A stretch of DNA of 64,000 nt from contig NZ_SZVW01000005.1 of assembly GCF_007655005.1 (NCBI RefSeq), positions 372,001-436,000 on the forward strand, in the 5' to 3' direction. The notes beneath the pieces were generated by a model. That model was not told where the DNA came from. It searched no databases and saw only the letters and a list, made by a program, of their open reading frames with translations. Shown here piece by piece: positions 36,413 to 43,710 of the stretch (the stretch's first letter is position 1; each line of letters begins with the position of its first letter). The translations under genes and the position numbers were made by a program. The stretch comes from Streptomyces tibetensis (GTDB lineage Bacteria > Actinomycetota > Actinomycetes > Streptomycetales > Streptomycetaceae).

Positions 36413-38011
36413 GTGATCTCCGCCTCCGGTATCGAGCTGCGCGCCGGTGCCCGCGTCCTCATCGAAAACGCCTCGTTCCGCATCGCCAAGGGCGACCGCA
36501 TCGGCCTGGTCGGCCGCAACGGCGCGGGGAAGACCACCCTCACCAAGTGCCTGGCGGGCGAGGGCATGCCCGCCGGTGGCACCATCACCCGCTCCGGCGA
36601 GGTCGGCTACCTCCCGCAGGACCCCCGCACCGGGGACCTCGACATCCTCGCCCGCGACCGCGTCCTGTCCGCGCGCGGCCTGGACGTGCTGCTCCGCAAG
36701 ATGCGCGACAACGAACAGCGCATCGCCACCGGCCAGGGCGCCACCCGCGAGAAGGCGCTCAAGCAGTACGAGCGCCAGGAGACCGAGTTCCTCACCAAGG
36801 GCGGGTACGCCGCCGAGGCCGAGGCCGCCACCATCGCCGCCGCGCTCAACCTGCCCGACCGGGTGCTCGGCCAGCCCCTGCACACCCTGTCCGGCGGTCA
36901 GCGCCGCCGTATCGAGCTGGCCCGGATCCTCTTCTCCGACGCGGACACCCTGCTGCTCGACGAGCCCACGAACCACCTCGACGCCGACTCGATCGTCTGG
37001 CTGCGCGACTACCTGCGGACCTACCGCGGCGGCTTCATCGTGATCTCCCACGACGTCGACCTCGTCGAGACGGTCGTCAACAAGGTGTTCTACCTGGACG
37101 CCAACCGCGCCCAGATCGACATCTACAACATGGGCTGGAAGCTCTACCAGCAGCAGCGCGAGGCCGACGAGAAGCGCCGCAAGCGCGAGCGGCAGAACGC
37201 CGAGAAGAAGGCCTCCGCGCTGCACTCGCAGGCCGACAAGATGCGGGCCAAGGCCACCAAGACCGTCGCCGCGCAGAACATGGCCCGCCGGGCGGACAAG
37301 CTGCTGGCCGGCCTGGAGGCCGAGCGGAAGTCCGACAAGGTCGCCAAGCTGCGCTTCCCCGAGCCCTCCCCGTGCGGCAAGACTCCCCTCATGGCCGAGG
37401 GCCTGTCGAAGTCCTACGGATCGCTGGAGATCTTCACCGACGTCGACCTGGCCATCGACAAGGGCTCACGCGTCGTCATCCTCGGCCTCAACGGCGCCGG
37501 CAAGACGACCCTGCTCCGCCTCCTCGGCGGGGCGGAGCAGCCCGACACCGGCAAGGTCATCGAGGGCCACGGCCTCAAGCTCGGCTACTACGCCCAGGAG
37601 CACGAGACCCTCGACCCGGAGCGCACGGTCCTGGAGAACATGCGCTCGGCCGCCCCCGACCTGGACCTGGTGGAGGTCCGCAAGACGCTCGGCTCGTTCC
37701 TGTTCTCCGGCGACGACGTCGACAAGCCGGCCGGGGTCCTCTCCGGCGGCGAGAAGACCCGCCTCGCCCTCGCCACCCTCGTGGTGTCCTCGGCCAACGT
37801 GCTGCTCCTCGACGAGCCGACCAACAACCTCGACCCCGCCAGCCGCGAGGAGATCCTCGGCGCGCTGCGCACCTACAAGGGCGCGGTCGTCCTCGTCACG
37901 CACGACGAGGGCGCGGTCGAGGCGCTCCAGCCGGAGCGGATCATCCTGCTGCCGGACGGCGTCGAGGACCTGTGGGGCGCCGACTACGCGGATCTCGTCG
38001 CCCTGGCCTGA
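36413..38011 (+). CDS. ABC-F family ATP-binding protein
   Basis: This 532-residue soluble twin-ATPase has no membrane domain. It carries Walker A GLVGRNGAGKTTLTKCL and LGLNGAGKTTLLRLL, signatures LSGGQRRRIELA and LSGGEKTRLALA, and Walker B LLLDEPTNHLD and LLLDEPTNNLD. The linker between them (about 250-310, rich in EKRRKRERQNAEKK) is the P-site tRNA interaction motif region. ABC-F proteins act on the ribosome, either in translation (EttA type) or in antibiotic protection. The GTG start 36413 has TGGAG upstream. The leader peptide in front suggests regulated expression. Confidence 0.93.
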   Translation: MISASGIELRAGARVLIENASFRIAKGDRIGLVGRNGAGKTTLTKCLAGEGMPAGGTITRSGEVGYLPQDPRTGDLDILARDRVLSARGLDVLLRKMRDNEQRIATGQGATREKALKQYERQETEFLTKGGYAAEAEAATIAAALNLPDRVLGQPLHTLSGGQRRRIELARILFSDADTLLLDEPTNHLDADSIVWLRDYLRTYRGGFIVISHDVDLVETVVNKVFYLDANRAQIDIYNMGWKLYQQQREADEKRRKRERQNAEKKASALHSQADKMRAKATKTVAAQNMARRADKLLAGLEAERKSDKVAKLRFPEPSPCGKTPLMAEGLSKSYGSLEIFTDVDLAIDKGSRVVILGLNGAGKTTLLRLLGGAEQPDTGKVIEGHGLKLGYYAQEHETLDPERTVLENMRSAAPDLDLVEVRKTLGSFLFSGDDVDKPAGVLSGGEKTRLALATLVVSSANVLLLDEPTNNLDPASREEILGALRTYKGAVVLVTHDEGAVEALQPERIILLPDGVEDLWGADYADLVALA

Positions 38012-38026
38012 GCCACACCGGCGCTT

Positions 38027-38094
38027 GATCGAATGTGTGATCAACGGCGTATGGATCATTCGGCCCAGCGGTGATCCATCATCTGTGTGAGATC
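38027..38094. promoter_or_regulatory. Cluster of five GATC sites upstream of gbn
   Basis: GATC occurs at 38027, 38039, 38054, 38073 and 38091, spaced 12-19 bp, just before the gene for a GATC-binding nucleoid protein. By base composition (about 73% GC) one site per about 400 bp is expected. Self-binding by the neighbouring product is the natural reading. Confidence 0.6.
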
Positions 38095-38126
38095 TCCTCG
38101 TACCGAGGTGTGTCCTACATCGATTT

Positions 38127-38163
38127 CGCGGCCGAGCCCCCGATTCTTCCGGGCTCGGCCGCG
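38127..38163 (+). terminator. Terminator hairpin downstream of ABC-F gene
   Basis: The 13-bp perfect stem CGCGGCCGAGCCC (38127-38139) pairs with 38151-38163 around an 11-nt loop, followed by CGGCCTTTCT. It lies 116 bp past the ABC-F stop. If the gbn promoter lies upstream among the GATC sites, it could instead attenuate gbn. Confidence 0.8.
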
Positions 38164-38363
38164 CGGCCTTTCTGACCTGGCATTTTCCTCCACCATCTGT
38201 TCGGCCGTACGGACACCACTCTTCGGAATTCTGCATTCCGGATGTGGGGATGTGCTCCCGTCGTCACAACCTTGTCTCACGGACCTTGCCGAATGGGTGG
38301 CCAGGAAGGCCCGGAGGGGTGATCATGAGGAGACCAGAGCGCACTTCCCATGAGGAGGCACGG

Positions 38364-38582
38364 GTGGCCGAGACTCTGAAGAAGGGCAGCCGGGTGACCG
38401 GCGCCGCGCGCGACAAGCTCGCGGCAGACCTGAAGAAGAAGTACGACGCCGGTGCGAGCATCCGGGCGTTGGCCGAGGAGACCGGCCGCTCGTATGGCTT
38501 TGTGCACCGCATGCTCAGTGAGTCGGGCGTCACGCTGCGAGGGCGTGGCGGGGCGACCCGGGGCAAAAAGGCCACGGCCTGA
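38364..38582 (+). CDS. gbn: Small HTH nucleoid-associated protein, GATC-binding (Gbn) homologue
   Basis: This 72-residue basic protein has a single helix-turn-helix: RVTGAARDKLAADLKKKYDA, then GASIRALAEETGRSYGFVHRMLSESGVTLR, and a Gly/Arg/Lys tail (RGRGGATRGKKATA). The GTG at 38364 is fixed by AGGAGG 5 nt upstream. By sequence type and position I take it for the homologue of SCO1839, which I recall was named Gbn, a DNA-bending nucleoid protein recognising GATC and affecting development and antibiotic timing. The GATC cluster upstream fits autoregulation. Confidence 0.82.
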   Translation: MAETLKKGSRVTGAARDKLAADLKKKYDAGASIRALAEETGRSYGFVHRMLSESGVTLRGRGGATRGKKATA

Positions 38583-38730
38583 CCCCGGGTGGCCCCACGG
38601 CTCCGATGGTGGCCACCCGGTCGGTCGACTGATCGGCCGGGTGGTTACTGTGCAGTCACTTAAGCGTGGCCTGCCTCGACGGCGCAGCCGTCGTACGGGC
38701 TCGTAAGACCGCACACATCGGAGGCGTCCC

Positions 38731-39534
38731 ATGGCTTCGCCCGACAAGGACCTCGTTCCCGTACTCGACAAGGACGGCGTACGGCTCACCGTCGACGACG
38801 CGATCGCCACGGTGACGCTGACCAACCCGGACAAGCGCAACGCGCAGAGCCCCGCTCTGTGGCGTGCGCTGACCGAGGCCGGGCGGCGGCTGCCGGGCTC
38901 CGTCCGCGTTGTGGTGCTGCGGGCCGAGGGCAAGTCCTTCTCGGCCGGGCTCGACCGGCAGGCGTTCACGCCCGAGGGCTTCGACGGCGAACCGTCGTTC
39001 ATCGACCTCGCGCGCGGCGCCGACGCCGAGCTGGACGCGACCATCGCCGAATACCAGGAGGCGTTCACCTGGTGGCGGCGCAGCGACATCGTCTCCGTCG
39101 CCGCTGTCCAGGGGCATGCCATCGGGGCGGGCTTCCAGCTCGCCCTCGCCTGCGATCTGCGCGTCGTCGCCGACGACGTGCAGTTCGCCATGCGTGAGAC
39201 CAGCCTCGGACTCGTGCCCGACCTGACGGGCACGCACCCGCTGGTGGGACTCGTCGGATACGCCCGCGCGCTGGAGATCTGCGTGACCGGGCGCTTCGTC
39301 ACGGCCGAGGAGGCCGTGAACACCGGCCTGGCCAACCTCGCCGTGCCCACCGGCCAGCTGGACGACACGGTCCGCGACCTCGTCTCGGCCGTGCTCGCCG
39401 CCCCCCGCGACGCGGTCATCGAGACCAAGGCCCTGCTGCGGGGCGCCCAGGACCGCACGTACGAGGAGCAGCGCGCCGCCGAGCGCCAGTCCCAGGCCCG
39501 CAGGCTGCGGGACCTCGCGGGCGTCGAGGACTGA
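38731..39534 (+). CDS. Enoyl-CoA hydratase/isomerase-family protein
   Basis: This 267-residue crotonase-fold protein has IATVTLTNPDKRNAQSPALW and the oxyanion-hole segments FSAGLDRQAF and VQGHAIGAGFQLALACDLRVV. VQFAMRETSLGLVPDLTGT holds the position of the second catalytic Glu in hydratases (here ETSLGLVPD, a plausible acid). It could be a hydratase, an isomerase or another crotonase. Start ATG 38731 with GGAGGCGTCCC upstream. Separate from gbn by 148 bp. Confidence 0.88.
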   Translation: MASPDKDLVPVLDKDGVRLTVDDAIATVTLTNPDKRNAQSPALWRALTEAGRRLPGSVRVVVLRAEGKSFSAGLDRQAFTPEGFDGEPSFIDLARGADAELDATIAEYQEAFTWWRRSDIVSVAAVQGHAIGAGFQLALACDLRVVADDVQFAMRETSLGLVPDLTGTHPLVGLVGYARALEICVTGRFVTAEEAVNTGLANLAVPTGQLDDTVRDLVSAVLAAPRDAVIETKALLRGAQDRTYEEQRAAERQSQARRLRDLAGVED

Positions 39535-39606
39535 GCCGCGCCGGGGGCCCGGGCCTCGCCGGGTGAGCGATCGGCCCTGGCCGTCCGCCGCAGGTGTCCC
39601 GTCCAC

Positions 39607-39634
39607 CGGCGGCCTGCGCGCGGGCAGGCCGCCG
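39607..39634. terminator. Bidirectional terminator hairpin
   Basis: CGGCGGCCTGC (39607-39617) pairs perfectly with 39624-39634, loop 6 nt, between the convergent crotonase gene (ends 39534) and the minus-strand gene ending at 39673. Confidence 0.75.
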
Positions 39635-39672
39635 CCACCGGGCCGCGTGGCACGGCCGGCGGGGGAGCACGG

Positions 39673-40398
39673 TCAGCCGATCGCGCTCACCACGACCGCC
39701 ACCGTCGGGTGATCCGGCAGCGTCCGCCTGACCGCCGTGCGGACCTCGCGGGCCACGTCCCTGGCCCGCCGGTCCGAGCTCACCGCCACCTCCAGCCGGA
39801 CATGGCGGTGGGGCAGCGCCGCGCCCTCGGGGAACAGCAGCTCGATGTGCACGGGGTGGCCCAGCGTGCCGGTCAGATGGAGGACACCCGGGACGCCGAG
39901 CGCGGCGGCGGCCACCCGGGTCTCGTCGGAGCCCTCGGCCCGCGCGGCACCCGGCGGCTCGGGAAGGCCCGCGGCCGCGCGTTCCGCGGGCCCCTCGGCG
40001 TCCTCCTCCAGCAGCCCCGTCACCCGCAGGTCCACCTCCGTCACCGTCAGGCCGAGCCGCCCGTTCGCCGCGGCCGCCAGCGTGTGCCGCAGCAGGGTCG
40101 CCGTCGCCGGCAGCGGCTGCGAGGCCGTCGCGGCGAACTCCGCCGTCACCCGTAGCGGCCCGGGCGGCAGCGCACTCGGCGGAGCCGGTACGGCCGGCTC
40201 GGCGGTGTCCGCCGCGTCGGCGACCGCGACCCGGAGCGCGTCGAGGCGCACCCCTGGCGCGTCCCACGCCGCACTCCGCAGCACCGCCTCCGCTGCCCGC
40301 TCCGCGATCCACGCGCCGTCCCGCGCGTCACCCAACGGCAGAAGCCTGCCGATTCCCAGCTGATGTCTCACTGCCTGCGCCCATCGGTCGGCCGTCAT
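39673..40398 (-). CDS. Conserved hypothetical divergent from the Asp23 cluster
   Basis: This 241-residue protein starts MTADRWAQAVRHQLGIGRLLPLG. I recall it being annotated in streptomycetes as nucleopolyhedrovirus-P10-like, a label with little meaning. The middle is Ala/Pro-rich. The C-terminus (HVRLEVAVSSDRRARDVAREVRTAVRR, then HPTVAVVVSAIG) resembles the VRVhV...hhE.V...V pattern of Asp23 domains, hinting at a diverged Asp23-like fold. The ATG at 40398 has GGTGGA. It shares an 87-bp promoter region with the asp23 gene. Confidence 0.75.
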   Translation of the reverse strand: MTADRWAQAVRHQLGIGRLLPLGDARDGAWIAERAAEAVLRSAAWDAPGVRLDALRVAVADAADTAEPAVPAPPSALPPGPLRVTAEFAATASQPLPATATLLRHTLAAAANGRLGLTVTEVDLRVTGLLEEDAEGPAERAAAGLPEPPGAARAEGSDETRVAAAALGVPGVLHLTGTLGHPVHIELLFPEGAALPHRHVRLEVAVSSDRRARDVAREVRTAVRRTLPDHPTVAVVVSAIG

Positions 40399-40484
40399 TC
40401 CACCAGCCTGCCGCATCAGAGGCGCGCTCCCACGCAACCGTGCTTACGGTGGTCCAAGGACGACGACCGAAAGGACGTACGGCG

Positions 40485-40958
40485 ATGACTGACACGACCG
40501 AGACCCGGGGCGGGGAGTCCGATACGCCGGCGGCGCGCAGGAGCCCGCTGGTCAAGCGCGAGGGAGGAGACCCGGGCTCCCGGGGCCGGACGACCATCGC
40601 GGACGGCGTCGTGGAGAAGATCGCCGGGCTCGCCGCACGCGACGTCGACGGCGTGCACGCCATGGGCAGCGGTATGTCCCGGACCTTCGGCGCCGTGCGC
40701 GACCGGGTGCCCGGCGGCGCCAAGTCGGTGACGCGCGGAGTGAAGGCCGAGGTCGGTGAGGTGCAGGCCGCCCTCGACCTGGAGATCGTCGTGGAGTACG
40801 GCGTGTCGATCGCCGATGTGGCCCGGGGCGTACGGGAGAACGTCATCAACGCCGTGGAGCGGATGACCGGTCTCGAGGTCGTCGAGGTCAACATCGCGGT
40901 GAGCGACGTGAAGCTGCCGGACGAGGAGGAAGAGGAACCGGAGCGCCGGATCCAGTGA
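40485..40958 (+). CDS. Asp23/Gls24-family envelope stress protein
   Basis: This 157-residue protein reads GRTTIADGVVEKIAGLAARDVDGVHAMG, the Asp23 signature, followed by VKAEVGEVQAALDLEIVVEYGVSI, VRENVINAVERMTGLEVVEVNI and an acidic tail. In firmicutes Asp23 forms a cytoplasmic layer under the membrane anchored by AmaP. Here it heads a five-gene set with small membrane proteins and an AmaP-like anchor. AAGGA supports the start at 40485. Confidence 0.92.
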   Translation: MTDTTETRGGESDTPAARRSPLVKREGGDPGSRGRTTIADGVVEKIAGLAARDVDGVHAMGSGMSRTFGAVRDRVPGGAKSVTRGVKAEVGEVQAALDLEIVVEYGVSIADVARGVRENVINAVERMTGLEVVEVNIAVSDVKLPDEEEEEPERRIQ

Positions 40959-41005
40959 GGCACGGGCCATCGGACAACACAAGCGGCTGAGGAGCTGAGG
41001 AGCGC

Positions 41006-41188
41006 ATGAGCATGGCCGTGGTCGGCATGATCGCCGGCATGGCGCTGGCGTTCGCCGGATATTTCGGCGGATTCGGTGCCTTCGTGCTGGTGGCGGCGCT
41101 GGGCGCCGTCGGCTTCGTCGTCGGCCGGTTCCTGGACGGGGACATGGACTTCGGCGACTTCTTCCGTGTCCGTGAACGGCGGCGGTGA
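41006..41188 (+). CDS. Small membrane protein of the Asp23 cluster (DUF2273-like)
   Basis: This 60-residue protein is nearly all membrane: VGMIAGMALAFAGYFGGFGA and FVLVAALGAVGFVVGRFL, then an acidic/basic tail ending in RERRR. GAGGAGCG precedes the ATG. DUF2273 proteins accompany Asp23 and AmaP. Its stop overlaps the next GTG. Confidence 0.85.
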   Translation: MSMAVVGMIAGMALAFAGYFGGFGAFVLVAALGAVGFVVGRFLDGDMDFGDFFRVRERRR

Positions 41189-41568
41189 CGCCCGTGGGTA
41201 CGGGGGCCGGTGAGCTCGACAGACCCCTGAGCGTCGTCCTGCCGGGCGAGCGCGGCGGGACGCGGATCGCTGACCGGGTCGTCGCGAAGATCGCCTCGCA
41301 GGCGGCCCGCGAGGCGGTCGGCACGCTGCCGCCCGACGCCGGACGGCCCTCCGCGTCCGTCGTCGTCCACCGCGACGTCGCCCACGTCCGGGTCCACCTC
41401 GAACTCGACTACCCCTGCGACATCGGCGCCCGCTGCCGCACCGTGCGTCGCCACGTGGTCGAGCGGGTGGAGGCCCTGGTGGGCATGCAGGTGCCGGATG
41501 TCGTCGTCCAGGTGGAGCAGCTGCACCTGGTCGCGGGACCCGGCGCGGCACAGGGGAGGATGCGATGA
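41185..41568 (+). CDS. Second Asp23/Gls24-family protein
   Basis: This 127-residue protein has the same core as the first (GGTRIADRVVAKIASQAAREAVG, HVRVHLELDYPCDIGARCRT, VERVEALVGMQVPDVVVQVEQL) but lacks the acidic tail. The GTG start overlaps the previous stop (GTGA), and its stop overlaps the next ATG. It may form mixed assemblies with the first paralogue. Confidence 0.85.
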   Translation: MTPVGTGAGELDRPLSVVLPGERGGTRIADRVVAKIASQAAREAVGTLPPDAGRPSASVVVHRDVAHVRVHLELDYPCDIGARCRTVRRHVVERVEALVGMQVPDVVVQVEQLHLVAGPGAAQGRMR

Positions 41569-42263
41569 GCGAACCCCACGACCAGGAACAACCACCCGAG
41601 GGCAGCACGCAGCGCCTGCCGGTCCTCGACGAGCAGGAGAGGCGCAACGGCGACGGGCCCGACCGGTCCGATGCGTCGGACGCCCACGAGCCACCGGCCG
41701 AACCCGGGGAGGGCGGCGGCCGCGAGGGCCGCTTCTGGTCGGCGCGCCGCGTCCCCGCGGGCATCGTCGCCCTGCTGCTCCTGGGCCTGACCGGGCTGTT
41801 CCTCTACGACATCGTCTCCGTGCGCGCCGGCCGGCCCGGCATGTACTGGCGGCGGGAACTGGCCCGGCAGCTCGCCGAACGGCCCCTCGACGACACGTGG
41901 GTGCTCGTCGGCGCCGGGGTCGCCGCCGTCCTCGGCCTGTGGCTGCTGACTCTGGCCGCCACACCCGGCCTGCGGTCCGTGCTCCCGATGCGGCGCGCCC
42001 ACACCGAGGTCCGTGCCGGACTGCACCGGGACGCCGCCGCCATCGCGCTGCGGGACCGGGCCATGGAGGTGGCCGGCGTGCAGTCGGCCCGGGTACGGGT
42101 CCGCCGGAGGCGGGCCGACGTGCGCGCGATGGCGCACTTCCGGGAAGTGGACGACGTAAGGACCGATCTGGACGCCGTGCTCGCCGACGCGGTCCGCGGA
42201 CTGGGGCTGTCCCGGCCGCCCTCGCTGTCGGTGCGCGTCCGGCGGCCCGGCCGGAAGGGGTGA
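41565..42263 (+). CDS. DUF6286-type membrane protein of the Asp23 cluster
   Basis: This 232-residue protein has about 55 disordered acidic residues, then RVPAGIVALLLLGLTGLFLY (helix about 63-82) and WVLVGAGVAAVLGLWLLTLA (about 112-131), then a soluble domain with VRAGLHRDAAAIALRDRAMEVAGVQSARVRV. The C-terminal part again resembles an Asp23-like alpha/beta unit. ATGA overlap with the gene before; function unknown beyond membrane association. Confidence 0.8.
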   Translation: MSEPHDQEQPPEGSTQRLPVLDEQERRNGDGPDRSDASDAHEPPAEPGEGGGREGRFWSARRVPAGIVALLLLGLTGLFLYDIVSVRAGRPGMYWRRELARQLAERPLDDTWVLVGAGVAAVLGLWLLTLAATPGLRSVLPMRRAHTEVRAGLHRDAAAIALRDRAMEVAGVQSARVRVRRRRADVRAMAHFREVDDVRTDLDAVLADAVRGLGLSRPPSLSVRVRRPGRKG

Positions 42264-42269
42264 GCGACG

Positions 42270-42848
42270 GTGCTCAGGACCGTCAACCGCGTGTTCCTCG
42301 GCCTGATGGGCCTCATTCTGCTGGTGCTGGGCGGCTCCGTCCTCGCCGTCGGCCTGGGCGCCCCGGTGCCCTCGTGGTGGATCCACGACAGTGAGCACGA
42401 CGTGCTGCTGAGCAACGCCGAGCGCACCCGCTGGCGTGACGAGGGCTGGTGGTGGCCGGTCGTCATCGCCGCCCTCGCCGTATCGCTGCTGCTCGCCCTG
42501 TGGTGGCTCGTCGCGGTCCTGCGCCGGCGCCGCCTCGCCGAGGTCCTCGTCGACACCGGCGACGGTGACGGCGCGCTGGTGCGGGGCAGGGCCCTGGAGA
42601 ACGTCCTCACCCAGGAGTCGGCCCACGTCGACGGGGTGGACGCGGCCCACGCCCGACTGAAGGGCGGCCGCAGCACCCCCGAGGCCCACGTACGCCTCGC
42701 ACTGGAGCCGCACGTGGACCCGGGGACGGCCTTGACCGACTTCACGACCGGCGCCTTGGCCCATGCGAGGACATCGGCGGGTCTTGAGTCACTTCCGGCA
42801 GAGGTACGCCTGCGGGGCGTCAAGCACGGCGCGCAGAGAGTGAGTTGA
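42270..42848 (+). CDS. amaP: AmaP-like alkaline shock membrane anchor
   Basis: This 192-residue protein has an N-terminal helix VFLGLMGLILLVLGGSVLAVGLG, then a Trp-rich loop, a second helix (WWWPVVIAALAVSLLLALWWLVAVL) followed by RRRR, and a soluble C-terminal Asp23-like domain. This is the AmaP layout that tethers Asp23 to the membrane. GTG start at 42270 with AGGGG upstream. Last gene of the cluster. Confidence 0.83.
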   Translation: MLRTVNRVFLGLMGLILLVLGGSVLAVGLGAPVPSWWIHDSEHDVLLSNAERTRWRDEGWWWPVVIAALAVSLLLALWWLVAVLRRRRLAEVLVDTGDGDGALVRGRALENVLTQESAHVDGVDAAHARLKGGRSTPEAHVRLALEPHVDPGTALTDFTTGALAHARTSAGLESLPAEVRLRGVKHGAQRVS

Positions 42849-42874
42849 CGACGCACTCCAGGGGTGCGCCCCAA

Positions 42875-42945
42875 GGGGTGCGGGGCTGGAGTGATGTGCG
42901 GCTCCACCGCGTGGGCGCGACCACCCCCACGACCCGCGGACGGCA
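42875..42945. repeat. Dispersed Streptomyces intergenic repeat, copy 2
   Basis: GGGGTGCGGGGCTGGAGTGA, then TGTGCGGCTCCACCGCGTGG and GCGCGACCACCCCCACGAC, fill the gap between the convergent amaP and SDR genes. It is related to the copy at 58333-58405 (GCGGCTCCGCCGCGTGAGCG). GCGG...CCGC parts can form a hairpin that may act as terminator. Confidence 0.6.
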
Positions 42946-42949
42946 CCGG

Positions 42950-43705
42950 TCAGAACCCGTGGCGCGCTCCCCCGTCGACGGGCACCATCACACCGGTCAG
43001 GTAAGAGGCGGCCGGCGACAACAAGAACGCCGCCACCCGCCCGAACTCTTCGGGCGCCCCGTACCGGCGCAGTGGAATCCGCGACTCCGACGCGGCACGG
43101 GTCGCCTCGGGATCCGCCGACAGCGCGTCCAGCTGCCGTACCCGGTCGGTGTCGATCCGCCCGGGTAGGACACCGACCACCCGGATGCCCCGTGGCCCCA
43201 GCTCGTCGGAGAGCGACTTGGCGAATCCCGCGAGCCCCGGCCGCAGCCCGTTCGAGATGGTCAGCCCCGGGATCGGCTCGTACACGGACCCGGACAGCAC
43301 GAAGCCGATGACGCCCCCGGCCTCCATCTCGGCGGCCGCGGCCCGGGCCAGCCGCACCGCACCGAGGAACACCGACTCGAACGCCGTCTGCCACTGCTCG
43401 TCCGTGTTGTCCGCGACGAACCCGGCCGGCGGGCCGCCCACGCTGACGAGGACACCGTTGAAACGGCCGAAGTTCTCCCGCGCGGCCGCGATCAGCCGGG
43501 CCGCCGCCTCCGGGTCGGCGTTGTCGACGGCCACCCCGACCGCGTTCGGTCCCAGCTCGGCGGCCGCCTCGGCGACACTCTTCTCGTCGCGCCCCGAGAC
43601 GATCACCTTCGCCCCGTCCGCGACGAGCTCACGCGCGGTGGCGTTGCCGAGGCCTCGCGTGGCCCCGGTGACGACGTACACCCGGTCCTTCAGTCCAAGA
43701 TCCAT
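42950..43705 (-). CDS. SDR-family protein lacking the catalytic Tyr/Lys
   Basis: This 251-residue Rossmann protein has cofactor motif VVTGATRGLGNATARELV, VSVGGPP in place of NNAG and a C-terminal YLTGVMVPVDGGARHGF. The catalytic Ser is in VLSGSV, but the usual YxxxK position reads SNGLRPGLAGFAK, with Ser/Asn and Arg instead of Tyr and Lys. It may be a non-canonical reductase or a non-enzymatic NAD-binding protein. It lies 5 bp after the GH15 stop and is likely co-transcribed. Confidence 0.85.
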   Translation of the reverse strand: MDLGLKDRVYVVTGATRGLGNATARELVADGAKVIVSGRDEKSVAEAAAELGPNAVGVAVDNADPEAAARLIAAARENFGRFNGVLVSVGGPPAGFVADNTDEQWQTAFESVFLGAVRLARAAAAEMEAGGVIGFVLSGSVYEPIPGLTISNGLRPGLAGFAKSLSDELGPRGIRVVGVLPGRIDTDRVRQLDALSADPEATRAASESRIPLRRYGAPEEFGRVAAFLLSPAASYLTGVMVPVDGGARHGF

Positions 43706-43710
43706 GGTCC

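Larger units (their letters stand above)
38012..38363. other. Long intergenic region before gbn
   Basis: This 352-bp gap holds a cluster of five GATC sites (38027-38094), a strong terminator (38127-38163), an AT-rich stretch (38165-38250) and a 6-bp dyad CGGAAT/ATTCCG (38224-38240). I see no convincing gene. The promoter of the downstream gene is probably between 38165 and 38340. Confidence 0.6.

Noticed and set aside
38087..38353. 88-codon frame in the gbn upstream region
   Set aside because: It runs through the terminator hairpin, lacks an SD and has no coding-like third-position bias.
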